Source: Deroplatys truncata (lineage: Eukaryota; Arthropoda; Insecta; Mantodea; Mantidae). Taken from it: a stretch of 64,000 nt of DNA. The position numbers and the translations under genes were made by a program. Shown one piece after another: positions 12,069 to 24,126 of the stretch. The notes beneath the pieces are model-generated. The model saw nothing but the letters and a program-made list of their open reading frames with translations, searched no databases and had not been told where the DNA came from. The stretch spans positions 110,107,192 through 110,171,191 of the forward strand of contig CM060978.1 of the NCBI GenBank assembly GCA_030765065.1, read 5' to 3'. Position 1 is the stretch's first letter; each line of letters begins with the position of its first letter.

Positions 12069-12942
12069 AATCTGATGCGTTATATTCGCGTGACTTTCTC
12101 TACCCACTATATTTATTTTATATCTAGCTTCCACAAAATGTTCTTACAAAATATTATTTTTCTATCTAATGTTAATCAAGACAAATGTTTAGATATTTCC
12201 TTGTTGGTACAAGAGGGATACAAGAAACCAAAGCGATAGTCAAATGCTTAAGAGCGCGTCGCTATATAATGCTTTAAAATTGCTTATCCTTTCCTCGACA
12301 TCGCGAGAAACAAAGGACTGTGACGGCACTTCAAAAAATGAGAAAGTATTATATACTCAAACCAATAATAACGAATGTCTTGGAAATGGCTGATGCCACA
12401 AAAAATATTTGAAATGAATTGTGTCTTTTAAAGAGATCTACATTTTCTGTGTAGTGTATTTTTGTCTACCTCTTATGGTTTACCAGTTAAACAAAATTAC
12501 TACTGTTAATAGTCGTGTTATGACTTTAGTGTTTAAGCGACTTTAAACAAAAGTAAATTTAAAAAAAAGTGTATACGAATAAAGTGGATACACGCTTTAC
12601 TTGTAATGTAAATACCTTAAATATATAGTATAGTATTTTAATAAAAACTCATTAGAGAGATTTTCGTGTAAAAGGTAGTTTGGGATGGGTTTTTTTTTTA
12701 AATCTTCGTGTCGCATCTTTGTAAGATACTTAACCTTAAATACCAAGTTTGGTATTTATCCCACTTTTCGTTTTTGAGTTTCACTGTTCACAGACACACA
12801 CAAACGGGCATTTTTCTAAAATTGTTTTACTATGGGGGCTTAAAAACATGTATTTCTGGTGAAATCTCGACATCGAATTTTTGGGTGGAATGCAATACTT
12901 CCTGTCGCTACGAGGTAGATGGAAGAAAAAGTTAAAAATCGT
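12069..12942 (-). mobile_element. Family H copy, full length
   Basis: The 3' end at 12069 reads TCTGATGCGTTA then GTGACTTTCTCTAC. The 5' end is near 12940 (GGTGGAATGCAATACTTCC, then a degenerate hairpin and 'agaaaaagtt'). It has an internal deletion relative to young copies and moderate divergence. A run of AACAAC/ATAATA triplets follows directly. Confidence 0.8.
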
Positions 12943-12966
12943 TGAAATATATTTTGATCAGAAGCA

Positions 12967-13008
12967 ATAACAACAACAACAACAACAACAATAATAATAA
13001 TAATAATG
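12967..13008. repeat. Compound (CAA)n(TAA)n microsatellite
   Basis: Uninterrupted CAA units change to TAA units directly after the H copy. Confidence 0.9.
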
Positions 13009-14130
13009 TGATACACCGCCAGCAGTTAAAAGGTTGTATGTTCTTATATCCGATGGAGATATGGCTGTGTGAGCAGTGTTCCCTGAATAAGAAAGCCAGC
13101 TAGCTCCTGGCAGACGCAGGCCCGAGTTTACGAGAGAGAGAAAACCGGTTGGACGCGTGGGTGACGTGTTTCTCCGCTTCTTTCTCCCAAGACGTTACCG
13201 AAGCTTCTTCACGGAATCATGACTTTCCCCTCGCAACCTTAACCTTTCACGCAGGGCACATACACATGCAGCGGTTCCTCCAACACGTTATGGGATGCAA
13301 CTGCATGTTCATCTGCGTGTGAAGAAAACACTGGAGACCAAATGGAAATTTTGGGCAGAGAATAGAAATCATTCACTCGGTTGTAACACAAAGCTTCATA
13401 TCTTTTTTCAAGGTATTTCCGGATTAATTATTTTTAAGTCCCGTTGGCTTTCGTGACCTCTTGAGAGTGAATTTACATCATACAACTTCCGTAAACTGCA
13501 TCCTGTTTGTAAGGGCGGACCCCTGTGGGATGCGTATTAACATTTTATGTCTTGGATATATTTCTAAAATGGTGGTAAATACCACAGGCTGTCTTAAAAA
13601 TGTTGAATTGAGCTGTATATATTGATTTAGGAGTAGAACGAGTGTTATTCAGGTAAAAGTGCGAGGGTGGCAGAGATATTACTTTATAAATATTGTAGCC
13701 GTAAAGCTGAGAGCCCGACTGGGAAGCAGTTAGTAGGTATAAACGAAAAGATTTTGTTGTGTGTGTTAACGCCCAGCTGAGAGAACATCAGTATACATGG
13801 ACCACTGTTACCGTCTACAGCTACCGGAGACAGTACGCTTTATTTTCTCGCTTGTTGTGCGCATGGGCGGTATATTTTCGTATGTAAAAATGGCGTCCAA
13901 TGAAAATCCGTCGTCCCAAGTGTATTGTTGACACTATTTTGAAACCACCTTTCGGCTCACATTCTTTTGCAGAAGTGAAGACATGTAAGTGGTGACTATC
14001 TTTGGCTCTGTGGATACCAAGGAATGTGTGGGATCAATAAGTCGGCATTTGCTATTAAATGTTCATAACATTTTTAATCGAATTTTGTTTCTTGTGTCAG
14101 ATACACGGAAGGCAATTTATTCGTTATAGG
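13009..14130. other. Unassigned stretch, partly GC-richer
   Basis: 13080-13560 has a more balanced composition than the surroundings but no long frame and no repeat match in the window. It could be regulatory or a diverged element. Confidence 0.4.
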
Positions 14131-15050
14131 TTTTTACTTTCTCTACTACGTAGAGTAAGTAGGGGGAGTATTGTATTCCACCCAAAAATTCGATACCGAG
14201 ATTTCACCGGAAATACATGTTTTGAGATCCCCTGAATCCAAAAAAAGCATTTTTGGAAACATGTTCGTGTGTATGTCTGTGTGTTTGTCTGTGTGTGTGT
14301 CTGTGAACAGCATAACTCAGAAACAAACAGTCGAATAAACACCAAACTGGTATTTAGATTCAGTATCTTCCAAGGATGCGACACGAAGGTTTTCAAGAAA
14401 ATACCCCCACCCCAGAGTACCCTTTACATGGAAGATTTTTCGAAAAGTTTAATTTTCTCAAAAATGGCTCTAACGATTTTGATTAAAATATCATATGTTT
14501 AAGATATTTTTATGACAAATAAAATGTATATCTTGAATTTCCTGGGAATGTCTCCAAAAGTATTCTTCATTGTGAACGACTTTTGCATAACTGGTAAACC
14601 ATTAAGAGATAGACAAAATTTTACTACACAAAAATGTAGATCGCGTTAAAATACACAATTTATGTCATATACATTTTTTTTTGTTGAGTGAACCATTTTC
14701 GAGATATTACTTGTTATTCCCTTAAATTTTTCAATACTTATTTTCTCCAATGGGAATTCGTTATTCATTTTTTTGTCTTAGATATGCAAAGAGTATTAAT
14801 TTGTGGGAAAGGGAATGGTGCTGCACCTAGCAACCAGCTATTAAGAGATATGTATGTGCTTAAAGGCTACTGTATTTCCAAATTGCCCTTGTAAGTATAT
14901 ATTCCCCTTACATCTACAAGAAAATTAGCAATAAGATAGAGTCTGCAAATGTTTATCTCGATTAACATGAAGTAGATAGAGAATAAGCGTTTGTATAAAT
15001 AGTTTGTAGAAGAGTAGAGAAAGTCATGTGAGTGTAACACATCAGATTTT
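14131..15050 (+). mobile_element. Family H copy, full length and well preserved
   Basis: This copy shows the family's features well. It has a T-run, ACTTTCTCTACTACG and an imperfect palindrome at the 5' end. A TG-rich microsatellite lies at 14270-14310, and conserved blocks such as 'aacagcataactcagaaac' and 'accaaactggtatttagattc' follow. The 3' end has GTAGAGAAAGT, a small ATGTG/CACAT hairpin and CATCAGAT before a T-run. The 11-bp ACTTTCTCTAC is inverted between the ends: terminal at 5', about 25 bp in at 3'. No target duplication is visible. This layout is known for Helentron-associated non-autonomous elements. Confidence 0.85.
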
Positions 15051-15065
15051 TTTCGGGTTAATTTC

Positions 15066-15622
15066 ATACTGTTTCCCTCGTTTGTGTCACTTTTACCCGC
15101 ATTAGGTCTTACGCTGCTCTAACGTAATGCTGCCAACATATGAATAATGCCACCGAAGCCCGTTAGATACTCAGCCTCAAAGCGTAGCCGAGAGATTGAG
15201 GGCCCTCAGCCTCAAAGCGTAGCCGAGGGATGTTTTTTAGAAGGAGAGGAGTGCAGCAAGTTGCGGCCGATAGCGACGACAGAGCGTAGCCCAGGGATCT
15301 GCGCGTCTAAAACTCCAATGATTCTCGTTCACTAAACAACAGTACATCGCATATTCAGTGCATTTCACTGATTATTTAGGTTGGCAGTACCCACTTTGCA
15401 TGGAAAAATGGCTACGTTTGTTTTCTTCCTAACGCTATTTGCCTATATAAATAAAACACTTAAAACGGGTGGGTAGGTGGGTACTAGATATTGGAGAGAC
15501 CACATCATGTTCTAAAATCACTCCTAAGGTAAGTAATTTCATTGCTTTTTCACTTCCTTATTCCTAATTTAGGTGGGCAAAACTAATGCGGGCAAAAGTG
15601 ACACAAACGAGGGCAACAGTAT
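15066..15622. mobile_element. ~550 bp element with ~45-bp terminal inverted repeats
   Basis: The left end (15066-15107) and the complement of the right end (15581-15622) agree almost base for base across CATACTGTT, CCCTCGTTTGTG, TCACTTTT and CCCGCATTAG. TA flanks CTG/CAG on both sides, compatible with a TA-targeting Tc1/mariner/pogo-type element. The interior holds a direct repeat (CTCAGCCTCAAAGCGTAGCC, 15171 and 15205) and a 62-codon frame from 15147 too short to be a transposase. It sits directly beside the 3' end of an H copy. Confidence 0.7.
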
Positions 15623-15624
15623 GA

Positions 15625-16338
15625 CAATTTAGCCTTTTTTTCTTTAGATGAAGCGCTGAAAATACAGCTAAGGGCCCACTTCGGCCATCAGGTGGACGCC
15701 TCTACAAAGACTGCTTGTAGGAGAAAGGGGACCACAACGAGAACGTAAAGCAAAGAGACAAATGTTTGGTACATAATGCACCGGGAACAGAAACGCTTAT
15801 CGATAGCAACGTGCAATTAGGATGCAATTAGAATTTGGACTAGGATCGATAGCAGTAGATCATTTGTTTGTGTGACCCACGCCATGTTTTCGCCTACATG
15901 CAATTCAGCTGTATAATGGACGTTAACCAACTTTCAAACTCGATGCAATAAACATTTTCTAAACACCACGCCATTAGAACTTTTGGGTTCCCTTGCGAAA
16001 GATCATTATAATACGTTTGCAATAGACGGAGTAACAAATCCGTATTCCAGTGCCGTTTTCGGTTGTTTCGGTTTTGTTTCCAAACTTGCAATTAGAAAGA
16101 GTTTTAGTTCGTGGCCTCCTTGAACAATTTGTGTATGAAGATAGTTAGCTATTCATAATACGGATCCAATATGCCATCCCACTTCTTAAAGTGAGTATCT
16201 GTAGAAACAAGAACTAGATAAATTATTGTGAGGGAATTTTCCGTGATCCATTCCAAATTAATAGATAGTGCTGCGGGTTATCATTCAATTGCGCGTTTTT
16301 GGATTAGCAGCATATATTCGAAAACAGCTAAAGCTACG
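15625..16338. other. Unassigned stretch
   Basis: No gene, RNA or repeat end recognised. Confidence 0.4.
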
Positions 16339-16778
16339 ATAAAATGACAAGTTGTGTATTTTAACGTGTCCTACTTGTTTCCTATATTAAAATCTGGCTA
16401 TATTTTACGGATTTCCCAGTTATAGAAAATTGTCAAAATTCAGTCAGTGTGAGTGCAACTTCTCAGGGCTATTCTTGGAAAGTACAAGATATGCGTTTAT
16501 GTCATGCATATACAATATCTTTGGGAAAATAAGTAATAACGGAAACATTTTAATGTAAAGCATAGTTATGGGATAAGGGATTTTCTTGAAAACCATGTAA
16601 CGTATCCTTGGAAGGTGTTGAACTTAAATACCAAGTTTGGCATTTATCTGACCTTTCATTTTCGTTATGCTGCTCTCCACACACCACCTTTTTCTGAAAA
16701 TGCCTTTCTGGAGGGTTCCGTGGATTTCAAAATGTATCAGTATTTATGGTGAAATCTCGATATCGAGAATTGGTATTT
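16339..16778 (-). mobile_element. Family H fragment, old
   Basis: Internal and 5' blocks are recognisable ('ggattttcttgaaaacc', 'cttaaataccaagtttggcat', 'gtgaaatctcgatatcga'), but neither end is intact. Confidence 0.6.
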
Positions 16779-16883
16779 ATTTATTTCTTTTTAAATTTTG
16801 TTAACTTTGCGGCACCTTTTGCACCATGTAGTTGTGCTGATAGTAGATTAAACTGTCCTAATTGTACGACTTAGCACGTGTGT

Positions 16884-17100
16884 TCAGGTTTTTGTCCAGC
16901 GGCAATCCTGAGATCTTGTTTTATGGGCCAATGGGTTATTAAGTAACCGAAAACGCACACTCACGTTCACACGCCAGACTCCGGGCATACCGAGAAACCT
17001 TCCGAGAAAAGTTTCCCTAGCCCAGCGGGAAATCGAACCCACGACCATCGCACAGCAGACAGATGTTTTACCAACTGAGTTGGGTGGTAATGAAAGTAAC
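16884..17100 (-). mobile_element. SINE-G, tRNA-like head
   Basis: The reverse strand gives a tRNA-like segment starting near 17095 (CAACTCAGTTGGTAAAACAT) with B box GGGTTCGATTTCCCGC near 17040-17025, then a body towards 16884. No second copy in the window. A (GAC)n run (17099-17113) abuts its head. Confidence 0.55.
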
Positions 17101-17584
17101 GACGACGACGACGAAATCGATCTCGAATAAAGGAGTGTGTACATCACACGACTGGCATGCCAGGAGCGAAGTACAAGAAAGACGAGGAAATATTCAGATA
17201 AATAAACACTCATACATGTGGGAGTGTAAACAAACGCTGGAAACAGCAGTGTCTTATTTCAAGAACTAGCGAAATCTGTTAAATCCTCTTCATCGCCTCC
17301 GAAGGAGCGTCTTTGTATAGGAATGTATACTGGTTGCAATTTCAGACACCCCACTTTGCACCCCCTCTGTATTCTTATAATTTCAACTTCTGTACTTTCT
17401 TATGCTGTATATTATGTCTAATTTCTAATATCCTCTGACCTGAAGATAATGAATTTGTAATGCTTCAAATGATTCTCAAGTCCACTAGAACTCTGCATTA
17501 CTAGATATTTATCTCTGCACGTTTAAGAGCCTTTCAGAGAAAATTTTACTTGTCAAATGAGTTGCAGGCACAATAAACCAAATC

Positions 17585-17950
17585 GACGCGGTAGCCGAGG
17601 TCGCTTAGGCATGCACTCGTGAACAGGAGATCTGCGGTTCAATTCCGCGAGGACCGTCCTGCTTGACTGAGATTTCTTCAGGCTTCTCAGACTTCATAAC
17701 TGACAAACACCGGGTGGTACCCTAAACTTAGGCCTGAAACGTTTCTTTTCCAAATTTCTTTTCATGTATCATTAGTGTCCACCACCTGGGTACTCTCTGT
17801 AGCAAGAACGGGTACTCAGCACTACCACAAACAGTAGACGAAATCCTGCGTTGTGTTTAAATCCTCTTCCGCTCTCAACCTATCAAGGGAGAGACAGGAC
17901 TGGAGCTTCTGCCATGGAATTCCTGTGGGCAGTTTCTGCTAATCATACGC
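17585..17950 (+). mobile_element. SINE-D, tRNA-like head with long variable arm
   Basis: GCGGTAGCCGAGGTCGCTTA (A-box region) at 17588 and GCGGTTCAATTCCGCG (B box) at 17633 have Leu/Ser-like spacing. An unrelated tail follows. The 3' end is not sharp. Confidence 0.55.
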
Positions 17951-18004
17951 TATGCAGTTCAATTTCACCGAATCCAACACGCTGTCATACACAGAGTATT
18001 TCGC

Positions 18005-18140
18005 ATATCTCCCTCCCCCCCTCTCTCTCTCTCTTGCACCTAGTAAGGAAGACAGTTTAAACCATGCATAGTTGTAGGAATTTGAACCACGGATCTTCCG
18101 CTTTCCGTCCGGTTACTCTAATCACTGAGCTACCTGTCAA
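18005..18140 (-). mobile_element. SINE-C copy
   Basis: The reverse strand reads GGTAGCTCAGTGATTAGAGT (A box) from about 18133 and GATCCGTGGTTCAAATTCC (B box) near 18095-18077. The same head occurs at 28775 and 54750. A CT/GA run (18005-18035) lies at its tail. Confidence 0.55.
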
Positions 18141-18214
18141 CATGTCTGTATGACATTAAATTCCCCAACTGATACGTATGTATTGCCGATGTTGTTAAAT
18201 CAATGCGCATCAGA

Positions 18215-18310
18215 AAATAAATAAAGAACAAAATAAAGAAAGCAAGGAAGGAAATAAATAAAGAAAAAGAAAGGAAGGAAGGAAGAAAGAAAGAAAGAAA
18301 GGAAGGAAAT
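18215..18310. repeat. Purine-rich simple repeat (GAAA/GGAA)
   Basis: Degenerate AAAG/GGAA units over about 95 bp. The complement gives a low-complexity frame that is not a gene. Confidence 0.85.
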
Positions 18311-18445
18311 CTGATGCGCATAACAATATGCAAACCTATTGCTAAAACTGAACGTAAAGATGTTTAAAAATGGCCCATAAAAAGTATTTATGAGATGTGC
18401 TCTAAATTAAAAAAAAATAAAACAGAAAATAGCCTAACTGTATCC

Positions 18446-18915
18446 ATTTTTTACTTTCTCTGGCATATGGTACCTATAGTGTGTAGGGGAAGTATTGCAT
18501 TCCAAAAATTCGATATCGGAAATGTATATTTTGAGGTCTCCGGAATAAAAAGAATAAACATAAAAGAATCTGCACGCGCGTGTGGTGGTGGTGTGTGAGA
18601 GAGAGAGAAAGAGAACGGCTTAAGCAAAAATATGTCACATTAATACTAAATTTTATATTCAAGTTCAGCATCTCCCAAGAACGCGACACGGAGATTTTCA
18701 AGAAACCCCCTATCCCAAACTATCCTTTGATTTTCAAACTTTTAGTTAGGTATTTTAAATTTTCTCAAAAATGGCTTTAACGATTTTCATTAAAATGTCG
18801 TATGATTAGGATGTTTGTATGACTAATAAAATGAATGCCTTGAATTCCCTGCGAACAGTCTGTTCATTTTTAATTAATTTTGTATCATTTTGTATAACTT
18901 GCGTTTATTCGTTAA
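18446..18915 (+). mobile_element. Family H copy, 5' half
   Basis: It starts with TTTTTTACTTTCTCTGGC and continues through the microsatellite position, here GTGGTGGT then (GA)n at 18596-18615, to about 18915, where similarity stops. The 3' half is missing. Confidence 0.7.
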
Positions 18916-19189
18916 TACTATGCGGTTTAATAGAATCTCCTTCCGATCACCATTTACATCTCGATACAGCAGTAGCCGATTCTATTCTCTAGCAGGATCG
19001 GATTGAAATTCAGTTCGAACTGAGCGGGAAAGTGAATTCAAATATCGATTTCGTACTCACACAAACATTTGTGGTAATGGTACAAAAAGTCATAGGTGTT
19101 AGACAAGATTTTATAACATGTTTAAATCGCATTGCAACATTCATTTGCATAAAAGCGTACATGTGTGGTAAGTTAGATCAAAAGCTGAA

Positions 19190-19350
19190 TACGTACACAC
19201 AATTTTAGTTTCTCTGTCCTTAGGTCTGGAAAGTCTTTCTTTCATTCCAAATTTCAATATGAAGGTACTGGAAAAAAACAACAAACAAACAAAAATGTCA
19301 GGATTTGAATCGCGATCTTCGATCTTTGACGATCTGATAATTTGGTTACG
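19190..19350 (-). mobile_element. Possible SINE-A-like fragment
   Basis: A reverse-strand B-box-like GCGATTCAAATCCTG (near 19315) follows a weak tRNA-like segment. The body resembles SINE-A only loosely. Confidence 0.3.
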
Positions 19351-19359
19351 ACACAAATT

Positions 19360-21750
19360 AAACCAATATGATAAACGTAGACTTAAGGTTGACCAACACT
19401 GAAGAGGTTCATAGTGTAATTATTGTCCTTTATGAATTTAGCGAAGGGGAAACATTCTCATTATGTTTTATACCTCGCACCGTAGCCCGACTTGCAGGGA
19501 GAGGGTTTACCACATATCCTGATATCACTGGGCCCATGTCTCCAATCTTCCCTCATCTGATTCATGTACATATGGTTAACGTTCAAACTGACCTCAACTA
19601 CTCCGAAATATCGTGTTTTAAAAGACTTGTAATACTGTACGTACTTTTTCGAAGATAGTGTTTTTTTTTAATCCACTTTCAGCTCATGTTGTCATGGTGG
19701 AAAGTTGAACTTCCCGCTTTCAGTGCTGGCAACATTACCTATTTGCGTGTTCTGCCTATTTTCTGTACTATGTGCATCAACTATATCAATTCCTCTAACT
19801 TTTGATATATTTATTATTGGAAACATGTAATATAATCATATTTGATAGGTGAATGTGACCATTTAAATCTTACCCCTCTTTACCCCCTTTTTACTCGTCA
19901 AAATTTACTTACGATTTTATTCATGCGGCAGCTAAGTATGAGCTGCAACTTATTGATTTTTATTTTAAGATCAACAACCAAGCATGGAGAATGGATTGTC
20001 AGTTCGCTCACTGTCAATGTTGGTGACCTTGCTACTAGTGCAACTCTTAGTAAATAGTTATTAATTGTATTTTCGCGTGAGTACTATTTCTATTATTTAC
20101 TATCGCCGAAAGTACATTGGAGAATCTTGGAAGTAGAAAATACAAAACTTCGTATCGCAATATACTATTAATTTTCTTTCCGCCTTCTAGTTAACCACTA
20201 TTCAACATTCCGTGTATTACACTCGATACCGTAATTACTGGCGGGAAGATGTAAATAATTAAATAAAGAAATGATAGTAAGATAAAGAAATAATTGCAAT
20301 AAATAATATAATATAATAAGCTTGAGCCGAAAGACTTGCCGGAGGGAAAAAGATAATTAGCGGGTCAAGTTAAGCAATGTCATTAGTAACAGCGTGAGGC
20401 GTAAGTGTTAGCTTAAAGATTATTGGAAGGAGTTTAGAGTTAAGTTCAGTACGGTAACAGTCATATAGGCAGAAATTCTGAAAAAAAGCAGTGAAAGGTA
20501 TTTCTGATAACAGACACACGCGTAAAAATTGTAAGATTGGCCAACGCGATAAGGGACGTTGGTAGGGGTAGTTCTAAGGTGGGCGGAGCTTGAGTTAATA
20601 TAAGGGCGTGCAATCTAATCAGAAACATTCGTTCATACATACCTTTGTGCACACATTCGTGCATACATTCGATTCGTGACACTCTCTCTTGAGAACTAGT
20701 CACTTAATCAGGTGATTACTTATGTGTTATTATAAGCGCTCAGTGACGCGCTTTTGTGAGTAAGATTTAGCGGCCATCGCGAGGGATTTTTCTGATAAGC
20801 ATTTTAGCGGCTTACGGCAAGTTATGCTTCTAACTTCTTTTATTCTGGAAACAGTTATTTCAAACCGTAAAATTGATGCTGCAGAAGTTAGCTGGCATAA
20901 TAATTCAATTGTTATAGTTTCGAGTGCTACGATTCATAATCATTTTCATGGTTTATCTTCAAACGGTCGGCAAGTCGGTTCAATAGCTCAAGTATTAGGT
21001 CACATTAAATTTCTCAATTAATTTAAACTGCCTTCACATTACACTCACGCATACCCATATCCCTACCATTGGAGCAGCTGCGTACAAGACAAAGAACGAG
21101 CTACCAGATAACGTCAGGTGAAGTACGAGTATACTGCTTCATAATTGTCACACCATCCCGCGACTTTAAAAATTCATATAACGTAGTCCGTTATCACACT
21201 GTATCATCTCAAAGCTGAATATCAGTGTTCTTGTCCTCGAATTAAAGAAATACAGTAAATATTTTCTGGAAAAATTGAAACTTTTAACATTTTATAGTTG
21301 GCTGTCACGGAAGATGAGTGTCGTTGCACATTTTAACTTCCCTGATCTCAAGGAAATGTGTACTCTCCTTGCAGAATCGGTAATTGTGTCAGTGAATGGC
21401 TACTTTACTGTGACCAGTCCACATTAAGGCTATGCGTCGACATTCGTGTGGCACTAAAAGAAACTGCACAATGAGCAGACAGAAAACAGGTGTTGCACGA
21501 TGTTTCCTGTGTGAATCACAAACCTTACATTAAACACTAACTCACAGTTAAAAGGTAACAATTTACGGCACTAGTGAGGGGAACTGTTACTACTTGTAGA
21601 AATCAGAAATCGTAGGGATGGAAGGAGATGTTTGATCCGCGGACATAAAATGCAACGCAGGAGACTTAATAGACAAACCGGGAATTTATAACCAAGAAGA
21701 TGTGTTGAAAACTGTGTAATACGATTTCACGTTCTCTCAGGCTGGAAGGG
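19360..21750. other. Unassigned stretch
   Basis: Frames up to 96 codons show no recognisable motif. A weak promoter-like set (GGGCGG, TATAA, TCAGA) near 20578-20623 is discussed among rejected items. Confidence 0.4.

Positions 21751-21812
<62 letters not shown>
21751..21812. repeat. (ATA)n microsatellite
   Basis: About 20 uninterrupted ATA/TAA units, the longest trinucleotide tract in the window. Confidence 0.95.
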
Positions 21813-21815
<3 letters not shown>

Positions 21816-21969
21816 CTGTTCGAAATCTCCTTTTGCAATTCGCTGATGCTTCTAGAACAAGGGAGGATTGATAGGAAAAAGAAGAACAACAACATTCGTA
21901 ACATTTACAGACAATATGGCACTATTAGCAAAGCAGAAAACGATCCAAGGAGTATTCTGGAGATAAAAA

Positions 21970-22430
21970 CCGAGTGAGATGGCTCCGCGGTAACGATGAG
22001 GCCTCTGGGTTCGAATCCAATTAGGCCGACTACCTTGACCTTGGGTTTCTTCGTGGTTTTCCCAGGTGGGTGGGCGAATGGTGAGGTGATTTCTCTTCTA
22101 CCACGAATTTGCCGTCCCCATCATTGTCTTCATATGTTTCAGGGCTGCAGGACCTGGTGACGGCGATTGGCGCGTGGCGGTGTAACGGTAGAGTTTGCGC
22201 TGTGGATGGCCGGCTAGTGCTCCTGCCTGGAGAGGGGTGCTCGTTCCCGGGAATCACCAGTTGAGCATGGCGCAAGATGTTCGTGATCTCTCCTTCAACC
22301 CTTCCTCCCAATGTTCACATAAGACACAATGGGCCTACCAAGATGGTCTACGTGTGGTGCTGAACTTCAGTGGCTGGAGGCATAGTCTGAATCCTACTCT
22401 ATCCTATCATAATGAAGATATGTGACAACT
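21970..22430 (+). mobile_element. SINE-E, possibly dimeric
   Basis: A tRNA-like head (GAGATGGCTCCGCGGTAACG and GGGTTCGAATCC at about 22007) is followed by a body with 'gggtttcttcgtggttttccc'. A second A-box-like segment (GTGGCGGTGTAACGGTAGAG, near 22173) suggests two fused units. The 3' end is poorly defined. Confidence 0.5.
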
Positions 22431-22935
22431 GGGGTGAAAATGGTGAAAATACAACAAACTTAGGCGAGGAGTTTTGGGAAGAAAAACAAAGATGGCAGAC
22501 TAGTGATATCGAGGTGAGATAATGAGGAAAGCAAACGCTTTAACTACTTGGATCAGGGCCGAGCATAAGCGCGGGCTAGGGCCTAGAATGAAGTGCCACA
22601 ATGGTGAATACGTAAAGAAATTCACGATGTGGCCTCGCTATCAATATTTGTCACTGCTTACTCATTACTGCACAAGTTATGCGGACTTAGTGACTGCTGA
22701 GGAGCCCGCCTAGGACTCAGTGACGAAAGTCACCTTTACTCGCTGCAGGCCAAACATTTATGTGGGGGCCCTTGCAACCAAAGAAGCAACATAGGCTGTC
22801 ACCAAGAAATAAAACTGAGGTTATTAAGGACAAAAGAAACTTTTAATCGGAAAAAAGAAACAAATTGTTGTGTACTGTTAAAAAATGAACTAAGCAATGA
22901 TTAAGTGCTTAGTCTGGAGCGTGACACTCCACCAC

Positions 22936-23002
22936 AGAACATTCTAGAACTATCTGGACACACGGTTTGGTGGCGGGGGTAAAGAAACTTCCAGAAGGTT
23001 CT
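22936..23002. promoter_or_regulatory. Cluster of perfect heat shock elements
   Basis: Two separate arrays of alternating 5-bp units match the heat-shock-factor site. 22936-22950 has GAA-TTC-GAA in perfect 2-base spacing. 22984-23001 has GAA-TTC-GAA-TTC, also perfect. Trimeric HSF needs three or more inverted units, so both arrays qualify. A TATA box lies 131 bp downstream. No heat shock protein start follows within the next kilobase on the plus strand. Confidence 0.7.
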
Positions 23003-23130
23003 GGTTATTTGCCGATACCGCTTCTGATGTTTACGCCGGGTGAAAGCGCGATTTATCTTTGTTTTATCTCCGACTGCCTGGCGCCGACCTCCCGATAACC
23101 TTTGGCCATAGCCGTTGCATCACTATTTTT

Positions 23131-23140
23131 GCTATAAAGA
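23131..23140 (+). promoter_or_regulatory. TATA box candidate downstream of heat shock elements
   Basis: GCTATAAAGA matches a strong TATA box. It would place a start site near 23163. No clear arthropod initiator is visible there. The call rests on its position relative to the heat shock elements. Confidence 0.45.
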
Positions 23141-23664
23141 CAGCTTACACACAATAAGCATACAAAATGCTATGAGCAGAAAGGTGAAGCTTGAAAGTTC
23201 CCGACATGCTGCTATTTGAATCGAGAGTTTTAAAAGTTTCCCCGTTCTGATTCCCGTTTCTGTTCCTTGGCATAGACACTGCGACGAAAGTTTAAAACAA
23301 TTGGAGACATTTGAAATATGAATATGGAGAACAATAGGGCGTGCGTATTGGACAGAAGAAAATAGGTAATAAAGCCGATTTAAAAAGTGTGGGCGAAGTC
23401 CAGGTTTCAAGTGTTGGAACTGATCAGGAGGAGAAAACGACAGTGGATAGTATAAAGCTGCTTGCTAAGAGATGCGCTGGACGGAATAATGAGCTGGGAA
23501 AGGCCCAGGGCAGAGAAAAATATCAAATGATTAGACTGTATTGAGATAAATGTTTCATACGCAGAGAGGAAGAGGAAAGCTAAAAGAATGTACTGGGTTT
23601 GAATTAATAATGGTGCCACAAAAACAAGTAAAACAAATATTACATCATTTTTCATCATGTTTGG

Positions 23665-24126
23665 TCATCGCGGTTCAGATATTTGAGCTCGTGAAGTTTC
23701 CTCCAGTTCGTTTAATAAATGCCATGCTACACGTAGTGCCATGCTGTCGGAGTTACAAGTCGCATTCATACATTCTGTGAATATTCCCTCGTGCGGGGTC
23801 TTCAGGTAGTCAAGCCCACATATAATAGCTTCTATCCCTAATCTCCACCAGGATGCTTTTAAAGATTTGCGCCTAATAGGGAGCACGCCTTGGTATATGA
23901 GCGGGTTCTTCATGAGAATGAAGCTTGTTGAATCAAGACAAGAACCCAGATTACGGTACATCATCTCGAGAACAACCCTCTCCGCATAGCTATTTCCAAA
24001 ATTAATACCCACATTTACAAACTGGTCAAGGAAAAACAATACATGCTTCCCAGTGAGTTTTAAAATAAAAGTTAGGCACAAAGATTTTCGTATAATTGTC
24101 ATGAATTCGAATACCATGAGCTGCAA
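23665..24126 (-). other. Unidentified 153-codon open frame
   Basis: This is an uninterrupted reverse-strand frame in AT-rich DNA, longer than expected by chance and not explained by a GC-rich SINE. The predicted product has a hydrophobic N-terminal third, then mixed sequence with PLIYQG and a basic RRKSLKASWWR stretch near residues 84-94. I recognise no domain. It might be an exon, an old transposon fragment or chance. Confidence 0.2.

Noticed and set aside
17099-17113. (GAC)n run as a coding poly-Asp/Asp-Asp tract
   Set aside because: It is a short simple repeat at the edge of SINE-G, with no open frame around it.
20578-20623. GGGCGG, TATAA and TCAGA resembling a core promoter or the promoter part of an old LTR
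   Set aside because: TATA to initiator spacing is short, no paired terminal repeat or coding region was found, and single motifs of this size occur by chance.
23080-23100. TGGCGCC string resembling a primer-binding site
   Set aside because: No terminal repeat ends just before it and no retroviral-type coding follows, so there is no support for an LTR element.
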